5,653 nucleotides of DNA from Oscillospiraceae bacterium (GTDB lineage Bacteria > Bacillota > Clostridia > Christensenellales > Aristaeellaceae): NCBI GenBank assembly GCA_031282605.1, contig JAITDK010000332.1, forward strand, positions 1 through 5,653. The letters are read 5' to 3'. Within the stretch, counting starts at the first letter, position 1, and each line of letters begins with the position of its first letter. This document shows positions 1-5,653 of the stretch, piece after piece. The position numbers and the translations under genes are program-made. Under the pieces are notes generated by a model. The model searched no databases. It saw nothing but the letters and a program-made list of their open reading frames with translations, and was not told the DNA's origin.

Positions 1-390
1 CGGCTGCAGCTCCTTGTGATTCAGTTGATGGACGGGCTTGCCGTCGAACATCACCTCGCCGCCGGACAGTTCCGTCAGGCGCAATATGGTCTTGCCGACC
101 GTCGTCTTGCCGCAGCCGGATTCCCCCACTAACCCCAGCGTCTTGCCGCGCGGAATATCGAAACTGACGCCGTCCACGGCGCGCACATGTCCGGCTACTC
201 GCCCGAAGAATCCCGCGCGAATGGGGTAATACTTCTTTAAACCACGCACTGACAGCAGCGCGGAGGAAGGGGAAAGAATCCCCGCGGGATTCTGCGGGTA
301 CGCGCCCGATGCGCGCTGCGCGCCACCGTCGGTTCGGCCTGTATAACCCGCCTCACGGTTTGCGCCGCGCGTCGTCGATTGCTGACTCAT
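1..390 (-). CDS. oppF: Oligopeptide-type ABC transporter ATPase OppF, N-terminal 130 residues (3' end beyond window)
   Basis: This is the second ATPase subunit of an Opp/Dpp-family importer. It pairs with OppD on the cytoplasmic face and hydrolyses ATP to drive uptake. The frame opens at ATG 390-388 and stays open to base 1, so only 130 residues are visible. Residues 46-58 (LLSVRGLKKYYPI), then GFFGR, RAVDGVSF and the Walker A GESGCGKT at 89-96 match the OppF branch, whose members typically carry a KxYFPI...G..GR stretch before AVDGVSF. The Q-loop, signature and Walker B lie outside the window. The start is supported by AAGGAGG 10 nt upstream and by an ATGA overlap with the oppD stop, which suggests translational coupling. 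Residues 1-44 are an extra tail rich in Gly, Ala, Ser, Gln and Arg with no recognised domain. The family call is secure; the substrate is unknown. Confidence 0.93.
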   Translation of the reverse strand, partial: MSQQSTTRGANREAGYTGRTDGGAQRASGAYPQNPAGILSPSSALLSVRGLKKYYPIRAGFFGRVAGHVRAVDGVSFDIPRGKTLGLVGESGCGKTTVGKTILRLTELSGGEVMFDGKPVHQLNHKELQP

Positions 391-1595
391 GCTTTCGCGC
401 CCTCCTTCGCTCTGTAACACGCCGCGAAGTGCGTGGCGTTCAGCGCAATCTCCGGCGGATACAGTCCCAGGCATTCCTTGCGGGAATTAGGACAGCGATC
501 CCGGAAGTAGCAGTAATCGGGCATATTGATGGGATTGGGCACGGAACCGGGTATCGAGTACAGCCGATCGACTTCTCGCCCGATAACGGGCTTGGAGGCC
601 ATCAGACCCATCGTATACGGATGCGCGGGATTCAGGAACACATCCTTCGTCGTGCCCTTTTCGACGACCTTGCCCGCGTACATCACGACGACGAAGTCCG
701 CCATCTCGGCTATGACGCCAAGATCGTGGGTGATCAGCATGATCGCGGAGGACAGCCTGTCTTTCAAGCCGCGCAGCAGATCGAGTATCTGCGCCTGAAT
801 CGTCACGTCCAGCGCGGTGGTCGGTTCGTCGGCGATTATCAGCCTCGGATCGCACGCCAGCGCCATGGCTATCATCGCGCGCTGGCGCATGCCGCCGGAC
901 AGTTCGTGCGGATACATCTTGTACACCCGCTCGCCGTTCGCGATGCCGACCATCTCTATCATTTCGAGCGATCGGCGCTTCATAGCGGCCTTGTCGGTTC
1001 CCGGCTGATGCTGCGCCGTCACCTCGTCAATCTGGTCGCCTATGCGCATGACGGGGTTCAGGCTGGTCATGGGTTCCTGGAATATCATTGAAACGACCTT
1101 GCCGCGCACCGCTTCCATTACGTATTGAGGCGCGTTAGCCGCGTCGATCGCACGACCGCGAACATCGTCGCGCGTCTTGAACCCAGCGTCTGCGCCGCAG
1201 TTTAAGCGTATCGATCCGGACGTTATCTGCCCCTGCGGACGCTGCAGCAGCTGCATCAGCGACAGGCTTGTAACCGACTTGCCGCAGCCGCTTTCGCCCA
1301 CGACGCCAACCGTTCCGCCCTGCGGCACGTCGAACGTCACGCCGTTGACCGCCTTCACCGTACCTATATCGGTGAAGAAGTATGTATGAAGGTTGTCGAA
1401 TTCCACGATGTTCGCGGGGTCTCTCATCTGGGTGATATACTCGCTTTCGGGCACGTTCTTGCGCTTATACCTCTTCTCCAGCGCGTTCGTGGCGCGGCGG
1501 TTTTCGCGGGTGATGCGCCGCGAGTCGCGCGCGCTGATATAGCCGGAGCCTTGCTGCGACTGCCCCTGATCGTCCCGCTCGATGCTGTCTTCCAT
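387..1595 (-). CDS. oppD: Oligopeptide-type ABC transporter ATPase OppD with N-terminal extension and C-terminal cysteine motif
   Basis: This is the first ATPase of the importer, cytoplasmic, 402 residues (the family is usually about 320-350). All nucleotide-binding motifs are intact: Walker A GESGCGKS at 100-107, Q-loop Q173 (IFQEPMTSLNP), signature LSGGMRQR 232-239, Walker B LIIADEPT 252-259 with catalytic E257, and H-loop H290. The tail has the Opp/Dpp C-terminal region (SIPGSVPNP, then C362, C368, C375, C393), the cysteine pattern known to bind a [4Fe-4S] cluster in some DppD/OppD proteins. Residues 1-61 are an extra, highly charged, Arg-rich segment. About 18 extra residues lie between Walker A and the Q-loop (66 residues from S107 to Q173, against 48 in E. 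coli OppD as I recall that sequence). The start at 1595 is favoured by AGGAGG 8 nt upstream; the internal Met57 has no such site. oppD follows oppC by 12 nt and overlaps oppF. Confidence 0.95.
   Translation of the reverse strand: MEDSIERDDQGQSQQGSGYISARDSRRITRENRRATNALEKRYKRKNVPESEYITQMRDPANIVEFDNLHTYFFTDIGTVKAVNGVTFDVPQGGTVGVVGESGCGKSVTSLSLMQLLQRPQGQITSGSIRLNCGADAGFKTRDDVRGRAIDAANAPQYVMEAVRGKVVSMIFQEPMTSLNPVMRIGDQIDEVTAQHQPGTDKAAMKRRSLEMIEMVGIANGERVYKMYPHELSGGMRQRAMIAMALACDPRLIIADEPTTALDVTIQAQILDLLRGLKDRLSSAIMLITHDLGVIAEMADFVVVMYAGKVVEKGTTKDVFLNPAHPYTMGLMASKPVIGREVDRLYSIPGSVPNPINMPDYCYFRDRCPNSRKECLGLYPPEIALNATHFAACYRAKEGAKA
401..407 (-). promoter_or_regulatory. Ribosome binding site of oppF inside the end of oppD
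   Basis: AAGGAGG lies 10 nt before the oppF ATG, within the last codons of oppD. Together with the ATGA stop/start overlap at 390-387 it fixes the oppF start and includes the 44-residue N-terminal tail. Confidence 0.8.
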
Positions 1596-1603
1596 CGCGG
1601 CCG

Positions 1604-1609
1604 CCTCCT
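1604..1609 (-). promoter_or_regulatory. Ribosome binding site of oppD, overlapping the oppC stop codon
   Basis: AGGAGG lies 8 nt before the oppD ATG and shares bases with the oppC TAG (1610-1608), so ribosomes ending oppC sit on this site. It decides the oppD start in favour of position 1595, and therefore shows that the 61-residue N-terminal extension is probably translated. Confidence 0.85.
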
Positions 1610-3365
1610 ATCGCTTCATTTTCGGGTCGAACGCGTCGCGCAGACCGTCGCCCACGAAGTTGAATCCCAGTACCGTGACCAGTATCATCAAGCCCGCCGG
1701 TATCCACAAATACCAATAGTTCGTCAGCGTATAGATGTTAGACGCCGAGTTGATTATTGTGCCCCATGACGCCAGCGGGTACTTTAGTCCCAGGTTCAGG
1801 AACGAGAGGGTGGCCTCCGTGATTACTACACCGCCCAGCGACAGCGTCGCCTGCACGATGAGCAGCGGCATCACGTTGGGCACCAAGTGCCTGAATATCC
1901 TCGCGCTGGTGCGTATGCCCGTCGCCTCTGCGGCGATCATGAAATCCTGCTCGCGCAGCGTGAGTATCTGCCCGCGCACCACGCGCGCTATGCCGGTCCA
2001 GCCCAGCAGCCCCAGCACAAACATCAGCAGGTATATCCGGGCGTATGGATTGACCTCCATCGTATCCATAACGGAACCCATGATAAACATGATGGGCGTG
2101 CTGGGTATACAGTTGAACAGGTCTATGAATCGCATCAGCAGCAGATCCGTTCTGCCGCCGAAATACCCCGCTATCCCCCCGAATATTACGCCGATGACCA
2201 GTTCCAGCGCCACGACGACGAAGCCGACCATCAGCGACACGCGCCCGCCGTACATCAGCCGCGTCATCATATCCATGCCGTTGGAGTCCGTGCCAAGCCA
2301 GTGGGCGAGGCTGGGTCGCGCCTCCGTATCATACAGCAGGGTAACCGTCTCGCGCTTGATCGTATACGTATCGGGCTTTGGCGTGGTAATCTGGTATTCC
2401 CTGTCCGGATCCTCGTCGTCAGGGAATATGAACGAGGCGGCTCTGGCGTTCACCGCGTCCAGTATGGCTTCCTTGAACGCGACGGATACGCGCACGTCGG
2501 GCGAGAATCCCTGCGCGATGTACTTCGATATGATCGCGAATTCGACGGGCTGGCCGGTCGAATTATCGTACACCGTGACGATGTCGCCGTCGGCGCGCTG
2601 AGAGTAACTGGCGCCGTTGTATTCGAACGCTTCGCTGCCCTCGGCGATAGCGGTCAGAGCGGCGCGCCTGAAACCGTATTGCGCCGTCACGGTCTCATAC
2701 CCGGGTTCGTAAGCGTCGAACACGCGCGCCGCCGCGATGGCGATCTCCTCCGCCGACGATATGCTGTACGACTTGCCGATTCGCGTTGTGATATATTGAA
2801 CGCCGTTCCATTCGAAGCCGGCCTGTTTAGCGTCCAACGCGGCGATGAGCGCGGACTGAGCCTCTGCGGGGAAGTCGGCGCCGGGTCTTAGCGTGAACGC
2901 GTACTCGCCCGCTAGCGGCAGCGCGGTCGCTACCTCGCTGGTTCTGCTTATGACGATGAAGTCGTCGTCCAGCCGCGTCCACGTATAATCGGCGCCGCCC
3001 GCCGTGTAATTGGGTTTATTGGCGTTCAGCGCCAGTATGAACTGCGTGCGCGCGCTGCCGGGCAAGTCGGCTCCGACCGCTGCGGTATACCTGTATTCGC
3101 TGTTAACGGATAGACTGGCGTATTCCTTCCACATCACATCGTTCTTGTAGAACGTCTGGCTCTGAGTATACGGCGAGATCAAGCCGCCCGCGAACGAGAA
3201 CACGAACATAACGGCCAGTATACACGTGCCGACAACGGCGAGACGGTTTCTGACGAACCGCTTAAACACGAGCATCGACGGCGAAAGAACCTTTATGCGC
3301 GCCTCGTCGTCAAGCCTTCGGGCGGATGGCGCGCCGGCATCCTGCGGATTAGGATTAATCGGCAT
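1608..3365 (-). CDS. oppC: Oligopeptide-type ABC transporter permease OppC with a large repeat-containing extracellular insert
   Basis: This is one of the two membrane permeases forming the import channel, paired with OppB. The layout is: cytoplasmic N-tail 1-40, first membrane segment about 41-62, extra domain about 64-350, then the conserved core. The core starts at HWLGTDSNGMDMMTRLMYGG (355-374) and contains further hydrophobic segments (about 375-400, 420-433, 442-465, 500-522, 550-575). It also has an EAA-type ATPase-contact loop around 472-500 (EQDFMIAAEATG ... FRHLVPNVMP) and ends DPKMKR. Usual OppC length is about 290-320, so 585 is exceptional; the excess is the 64-350 insert, placed outside the membrane by analogy with the TM1-TM2 loop of the family. 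The insert appears to hold four tandem repeats (annotated separately). The start has GGAGGT 7 nt upstream. The gene lies 16 nt after oppB. The permease call is secure; the role of the insert is unknown. Confidence 0.95.
   Translation of the reverse strand: MPINPNPQDAGAPSARRLDDEARIKVLSPSMLVFKRFVRNRLAVVGTCILAVMFVFSFAGGLISPYTQSQTFYKNDVMWKEYASLSVNSEYRYTAAVGADLPGSARTQFILALNANKPNYTAGGADYTWTRLDDDFIVISRTSEVATALPLAGEYAFTLRPGADFPAEAQSALIAALDAKQAGFEWNGVQYITTRIGKSYSISSAEEIAIAAARVFDAYEPGYETVTAQYGFRRAALTAIAEGSEAFEYNGASYSQRADGDIVTVYDNSTGQPVEFAIISKYIAQGFSPDVRVSVAFKEAILDAVNARAASFIFPDDEDPDREYQITTPKPDTYTIKRETVTLLYDTEARPSLAHWLGTDSNGMDMMTRLMYGGRVSLMVGFVVVALELVIGVIFGGIAGYFGGRTDLLLMRFIDLFNCIPSTPIMFIMGSVMDTMEVNPYARIYLLMFVLGLLGWTGIARVVRGQILTLREQDFMIAAEATGIRTSARIFRHLVPNVMPLLIVQATLSLGGVVITEATLSFLNLGLKYPLASWGTIINSASNIYTLTNYWYLWIPAGLMILVTVLGFNFVGDGLRDAFDPKMKR
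2328..3098 (-). repeat. Four imperfect tandem protein repeats in the OppC extracellular insert
   Basis: Approximate units are residues 90-153 (3098-2907), 154-216 (2906-2718), 217-281 (2717-2523) and 282-346 (2522-2328). Units 1 and 2 align without gaps at an offset of 64 residues, with 17 identities over residues 90-140, including EY..T, GAD.P, AL.A, G..Y and TR. Units 2 and 3 share FE(W/Y)NG..Y. Units 3 and 4 share F..A.L.A.......F. The common pattern is a helix (A.xx.AL.A) followed by a hairpin (F..NG..Y). Units 1-2 are clear, unit 3 good, unit 4 the most diverged. Confidence 0.65.
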
Positions 3366-3372
3366 TATGCTT

Positions 3373-3378
3373 ACCTCC
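3373..3378 (-). promoter_or_regulatory. Ribosome binding site of oppC
   Basis: GGAGGT (within GGGGAGGTAA) sits 7 nt before the oppC ATG and only a few bases after the oppB TAG at 3384-3382. It supports the annotated start at 3365 and implies close coupling to oppB. Confidence 0.8.
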
Positions 3379-3381
3379 CCT

Positions 3382-4368
3382 CTACGAGATGCGCACGCGT
3401 GGATCGACCACGGCGTACATCACGTCGGCGACCATCAGGCTGATCTGGGTCAGCGCGGTCAGGAACGTAATGTAGAACATCGTGAACGGTATGTCCCCGC
3501 CGACGATCGCCTGATACGATATGTAGCCGATGCCCGGAATCTGGAACAGCGTTTCGGTAATCAGCGATCCGCCGAATAGGCTGGGCAGCAGGTAGCTAAG
3601 GTACGTGACCAGCGGGATCAGCGTGTTTCTGAACGCGTGCTTGTTGATCACCTTGCGTTCCGGCAGGCCCTTCGCCCGCGCGGTGCGGATATAGTCCGCG
3701 TTGAGCACCTCGAGCATGTTCGTGCGCGTGAAGCGCATCAATCCGCCCAGGTTGAGCAGCGTCAGCGTCACGATCGGCAGTATCATGTGCGCCGCCATAT
3801 CCCAGAATTTCCCGGTGGCGTTCATTTGTTCATAATACCTGCCCACGATGCCGTATAGATCCACCCATCCCAGCTTTATAGCGAAAATATACTTCAGTAT
3901 CGTCGCAAGGAAAAACGTCGGCAGCGATATGCACGTCAGCGCGATGACCGTCACGGTGTAGTCCGTGCGGCTGTACTGCTTGCGCGCCGCGAGAATGCCC
4001 AGCGGAATGCACAGCATCATCTCAAGGAACAGCGTGATAACGTTCAGCACGATGGAGTAGCCGATAACGTCCGCGAATTTCTTCGTCACGGGTTGCGAGA
4101 AGAACCATGAGTCGCCCCATAGGCCGCGCAGAGCGTTCCAGCCCCACCGCGCGAAGCCGATAAGAATCGGCTGATTCATGCCGTATCGCGCGTCCAGCTG
4201 CGCCAGTATCTCGGTATACGGCCGCGCGCCAGGCATAGTCGAACGCTGGCGCGCGACGCGTTCCACATACGATGTGGGCAGCATACGAATAACCGCGTAA
4301 CAGATAAGCGACCCAAATACGATAATCACGATCGCCAGCATCACGCGCCGGATAATGAATTTCCACAT
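3382..4368 (-). CDS. oppB: Oligopeptide-type ABC transporter permease OppB
   Basis: This is the first permease of the importer, in the cytoplasmic membrane, 328 residues, the normal size for OppB/DppB. The N-terminus (MWKFIIRRVMLAIVIIVFGS) forms membrane segment 1, followed by an external loop with LDARYGMNQPI (58-68) and LWGDSW (83-88), both typical of the family. Hydrophobic segments follow at about 103-126, 138-163, 192-210, 250-270 and 293-318. The EAA loop is clear at 225-255 (DYIRTARAKGLPERKVINKH, then RNTLIP). The IPGIGY motif (277-282) and the DPRVRIS C-terminus are OppB hallmarks. It is the first transporter gene after the fucosidase and leads oppC by 16 nt. The ribosome site is weak: the best match is GAGAGG 12 nt before the ATG, so it may be translated less efficiently than oppC-F. 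The substrate is not determined; the neighbouring fucosidase hints at a glycan product. Confidence 0.95.
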   Translation of the reverse strand: MWKFIIRRVMLAIVIIVFGSLICYAVIRMLPTSYVERVARQRSTMPGARPYTEILAQLDARYGMNQPILIGFARWGWNALRGLWGDSWFFSQPVTKKFADVIGYSIVLNVITLFLEMMLCIPLGILAARKQYSRTDYTVTVIALTCISLPTFFLATILKYIFAIKLGWVDLYGIVGRYYEQMNATGKFWDMAAHMILPIVTLTLLNLGGLMRFTRTNMLEVLNADYIRTARAKGLPERKVINKHAFRNTLIPLVTYLSYLLPSLFGGSLITETLFQIPGIGYISYQAIVGGDIPFTMFYITFLTALTQISLMVADVMYAVVDPRVRIS

Positions 4369-4380
4369 ATGCGGAACCAG

Positions 4381-4386
4381 CCTCTC
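4381..4386 (-). promoter_or_regulatory. Weak ribosome binding site of oppB
   Basis: GAGAGG lies 12 nt upstream of the oppB ATG. Both match and spacing are worse than for the next three genes, yet the start is fixed by the OppB N-terminal pattern (MWKFIIRR), so the weak site may reflect lower or regulated initiation. Confidence 0.45.
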
Positions 4387-4416
4387 GCAGTAAGATGGAA
4401 TTGCTTGGGATTACTG

Positions 4417-4440
4417 ATGAATGGAGCCGCCTATGAATGG
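4417..4440. repeat. Short direct repeat ATGAATGG x2
   Basis: Two exact 8-bp copies, 4417-4424 and 4433-4440, lie 16 bp apart start to start, upstream of oppB. The spacing of about one and a half helical turns and the short length give no clear operator pattern. It may be chance. Confidence 0.3.
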
Positions 4441-4460
4441 GTTCGTCTGGGAGCGGCGAA

Positions 4461-4496
4461 GGCCCCCATCCGTCGCGGCGGCGGCGGAGGGGGGCC
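4461..4496 (-). terminator. GC-rich stem-loop after fucosidase stop, without U-tract
   Basis: The arms 4461-4472 and 4485-4496 pair at 11 of 12 positions, with one mismatch (4468/4489), around a 12-nt loop. A (CGG)4 run (plus-strand reading, 4476-4487) fills much of the loop and the start of one arm. The stem begins 10 nt past the fucosidase stop codon. On the transcribed strand the 3' arm is followed by TTCGCCGC, not a U-run, so it is a poor fit for a standard intrinsic terminator. It may be a partial terminator/attenuator or a 3'-end stabilising structure that sets the fucosidase-to-transporter ratio. The structure is seen; the function is inferred. Confidence 0.5.
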
Positions 4497-4506
4497 GTGT
4501 TTCACG

Positions 4507-5653
4507 TTACTTAACAGTGATTTCAACCACCGTATCCGTCTCGTCCGGCAGAACAGGATCAGGTCCCAACCTTACAAACGCGTTATTGTAGTTGTTGCTC
4601 GTCCAGTCGCCGGCGATGCTCAGTTCCGCGCCAGTGGCCAGCATCCGCGCCTTGACGATGCTGTCCTTATCCAGCCCCAACAGAGGCAGCAGCCCTAACG
4701 CGTTGTCGTAAACATGCGCGTATATCTTCTTACCGCTGCGAGTATAACGCCCGAAGTCCGGCTTGGGCAGATCGGCGTATCCGCAGTTATAGACTGAATC
4801 GCTGTTCAGCGCCATCCAATCCCCGACCTGGGAGAGTATCTTAACCGACTCAGGTGGAATCTTGCCGCGCGCGTCCGGTCCGACATTCAGCAGGAAATTG
4901 CCGCCCTTGCTGACACACTCGGCCAGCTTGCGCACTACCATCGACGCGGGTTTCCAATAGCCGTCGGTTGCGTGATAACCCCAATTGTTATTGAGGGTGG
5001 CGCAGGCTTCCCACACTACGCGCCCGCCCTTCTGGTCGAATATACCCTCGGGGGGGATGATCTGCTCGGGGCTGACGAAATCCCCCGAATACACGTTAGG
5101 CTCGCCTGACAGAAGCGAGCCGAAACCCTCGCCGCTGACCTCCATACGATTGTCGATCAATATCCCTGGCTGCAGCGTGCGGATCATGTTGGTCAGCTCG
5201 GTCGCGCGCCACTTCTCGCCCGACATTTCCCCGTATGAGAAGTCGAACCACATTATATCCAGTTTGCCGTAGTTCGTCAGCAGCTCGCGCACCTGGCCGT
5301 GCATATAATCCAGATAGTTGTCGAAATTGTACTTATAGTCCTTGAACGCCTCGTTATCGCGCATCGGGTGGTGGCGATCGCCGTAATGCGGGTAGTCCGG
5401 GTGATGCCAGTCGATCAGCGAGTAGTACAGCCCCACCTTCAGTCCCTCGGCCCTGAACGCGTCCAGGAACTCCCTGACCAAGTCGCGTCCGGCGGGGGTG
5501 TTGGTGGCCTTGTAATCGGTAAGTTTGCTGTCGAACAGGCAGAACCCGTCGTGGTGCTTGCTGGTCAGCACGGCGTACTTCATGCCCGCCTTTTTCGCCA
5601 GCCTTGCCCACTCTCTAGGATTGTAGTCCACTGGATTGAATTCATTGAAGAAC
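4507..5653 (-). CDS. GH29-family alpha-L-fucosidase (5' end beyond window)
   Basis: This is a glycoside hydrolase expected to release terminal alpha-L-fucose with retention of configuration. The frame is open to the right edge. GTG at 5631-5629 is not the start: the residues before it (FFNEFNP) continue the GH29 pattern FN...W. Visible motifs are KHHDGFCLFDS (5559-5527), the His-rich WHHPDYPHYGDRHH (5409-5368), LDIMWFD (nucleophile Asp at 5244-5242 by family analogy), SPEQ (Glu at 5067-5065), WEACATLNNNWGY (Glu at 5010-5008) and GGNFLLNVGP, the usual end of the catalytic barrel. The last ~90 residues should form the C-terminal beta-sandwich. The acid/base Glu differs between GH29 branches, and I cannot choose between the two marked. 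About 60 or more N-terminal residues are missing, including the FGMFIHWG region, so a signal peptide and the cell location cannot be judged. It is the gene upstream of oppB. Confidence 0.93.
   Translation of the reverse strand, partial: FFNEFNPVDYNPREWARLAKKAGMKYAVLTSKHHDGFCLFDSKLTDYKATNTPAGRDLVREFLDAFRAEGLKVGLYYSLIDWHHPDYPHYGDRHHPMRDNEAFKDYKYNFDNYLDYMHGQVRELLTNYGKLDIMWFDFSYGEMSGEKWRATELTNMIRTLQPGILIDNRMEVSGEGFGSLLSGEPNVYSGDFVSPEQIIPPEGIFDQKGGRVVWEACATLNNNWGYHATDGYWKPASMVVRKLAECVSKGGNFLLNVGPDARGKIPPESVKILSQVGDWMALNSDSVYNCGYADLPKPDFGRYTRSGKKIYAHVYDNALGLLPLLGLDKDSIVKARMLATGAELSIAGDWTSNNYNNAFVRLGPDPVLPDETDTVVEITVK

Larger units (their letters stand above)
4369..4506 (-). other. Intergenic gap between fucosidase and oppB
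   Basis: This 138-nt gap is the only real non-coding stretch in the window. On the transcribed strand it holds a strong GC-rich hairpin directly after the fucosidase stop, then two copies of CCATTCAT 16 nt apart, and a weak ribosome site before oppB. I found no convincing sigma-70 promoter: the best -10-like hexamer, AGTAAT, has no good -35 partner. oppB is therefore probably read through from the fucosidase, or from a promoter of a type I cannot recognise. Confidence 0.7.

Noticed and set aside
309..1091. 260-residue plus-strand open frame
   Set aside because: It lies antisense to oppD, whose ATPase motifs are all intact. The translation is Arg/His/Gly-rich with no recognisable domain, typical of a shadow frame in GC-rich DNA.
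1425..1427. Met57 codon as the true start of oppD
   Set aside because: It would give a normal-length OppD, but there is no Shine-Dalgarno before it, whereas an ideal AGGAGG precedes position 1595 just after oppC.
1735..2891. Long plus-strand open frames (1735-2601 and 1887-2891)
   Set aside because: Both are antisense to oppC, overlap each other in different frames, and have compositions (Ser/Thr/Ile-rich and Arg/His-rich) that mirror the opposite strand rather than a protein family.
2316..3176. Idea that the OppC insert is a fused substrate-binding protein
   Set aside because: OppA-type proteins are over 500 residues and none of their features are visible. A 287-residue repeat array does not match.
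4369..4460. Sigma-70 promoter before oppB
   Set aside because: The best -10-like hexamer (AGTAAT) matches only four of six positions and has no acceptable -35 at 16-18 nt.
4369..4698. 109-residue plus-strand frame starting in the fucosidase-oppB gap
   Set aside because: It runs through the GC hairpin (poly-Gly stretch) and then antisense to the end of the fucosidase gene. There is no ribosome site and no family resemblance.
5629..5631. GTG as the start of the fucosidase
   Set aside because: The frame stays open upstream to the window edge and the preceding residues (FFNEFNP) fit the GH29 pattern. The N-terminal HWG region must also precede it.

Overview
This window is one stretch of a minus-strand gene cluster, read here from right to left: a GH29 alpha-L-fucosidase (5' end cut by the right edge), then oppB, oppC, oppD and oppF (3' end cut by the left edge). 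The four transporter genes encode an Opp/Dpp-type ABC importer of the peptide/nickel/opine family, with two permeases and two ATPases. They are packed as a classic operon. The gaps are 16 nt (oppB-oppC) and 12 nt (oppC-oppD), oppD and oppF overlap by 4 nt (ATGA), and oppC, oppD and oppF each have a strong AGGAGG-like ribosome binding site. No plus-strand gene is convincing. No tRNA, rRNA, CRISPR array, insertion sequence or origin is visible.

The organism is probably a fairly GC-rich, uncultured-type Firmicutes/Clostridia member from an animal gut, possibly near Christensenellales. This is inference from the strong Shine-Dalgarno sites, the style of the OppB/OppC/GH29 proteins and the fucosidase-transporter linkage. 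Nothing in the window fixes the taxon.

The gene order suggests a glycan-foraging locus: the fucosidase trims terminal fucose from host or plant glycans and the adjacent importer brings in a product or related ligand. 'Oligopeptide' transporters next to glycoside hydrolases often carry oligosaccharides rather than peptides, so the opp names here describe family, not substrate. No substrate-binding protein (OppA-type) is in the window. It may lie beyond either edge.

The most unusual element is OppC. At 585 residues it is about twice the usual size, because about 287 residues are inserted between the first membrane segment and the conserved permease core. On my reading this insert consists of four imperfect tandem repeats of about 64 residues (helix followed by a beta-hairpin with an NG turn), predicted to sit outside the cell. 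OppD (about 61 residues) and OppF (about 44 residues) also carry N-terminal extensions, and OppD has about 18 extra residues before its Q-loop, so the transporter is enlarged on both sides of the membrane. The only real intergenic gap, 138 nt between the fucosidase and oppB, holds a strong GC-rich hairpin with a (CGG)4 tract and no U-run.
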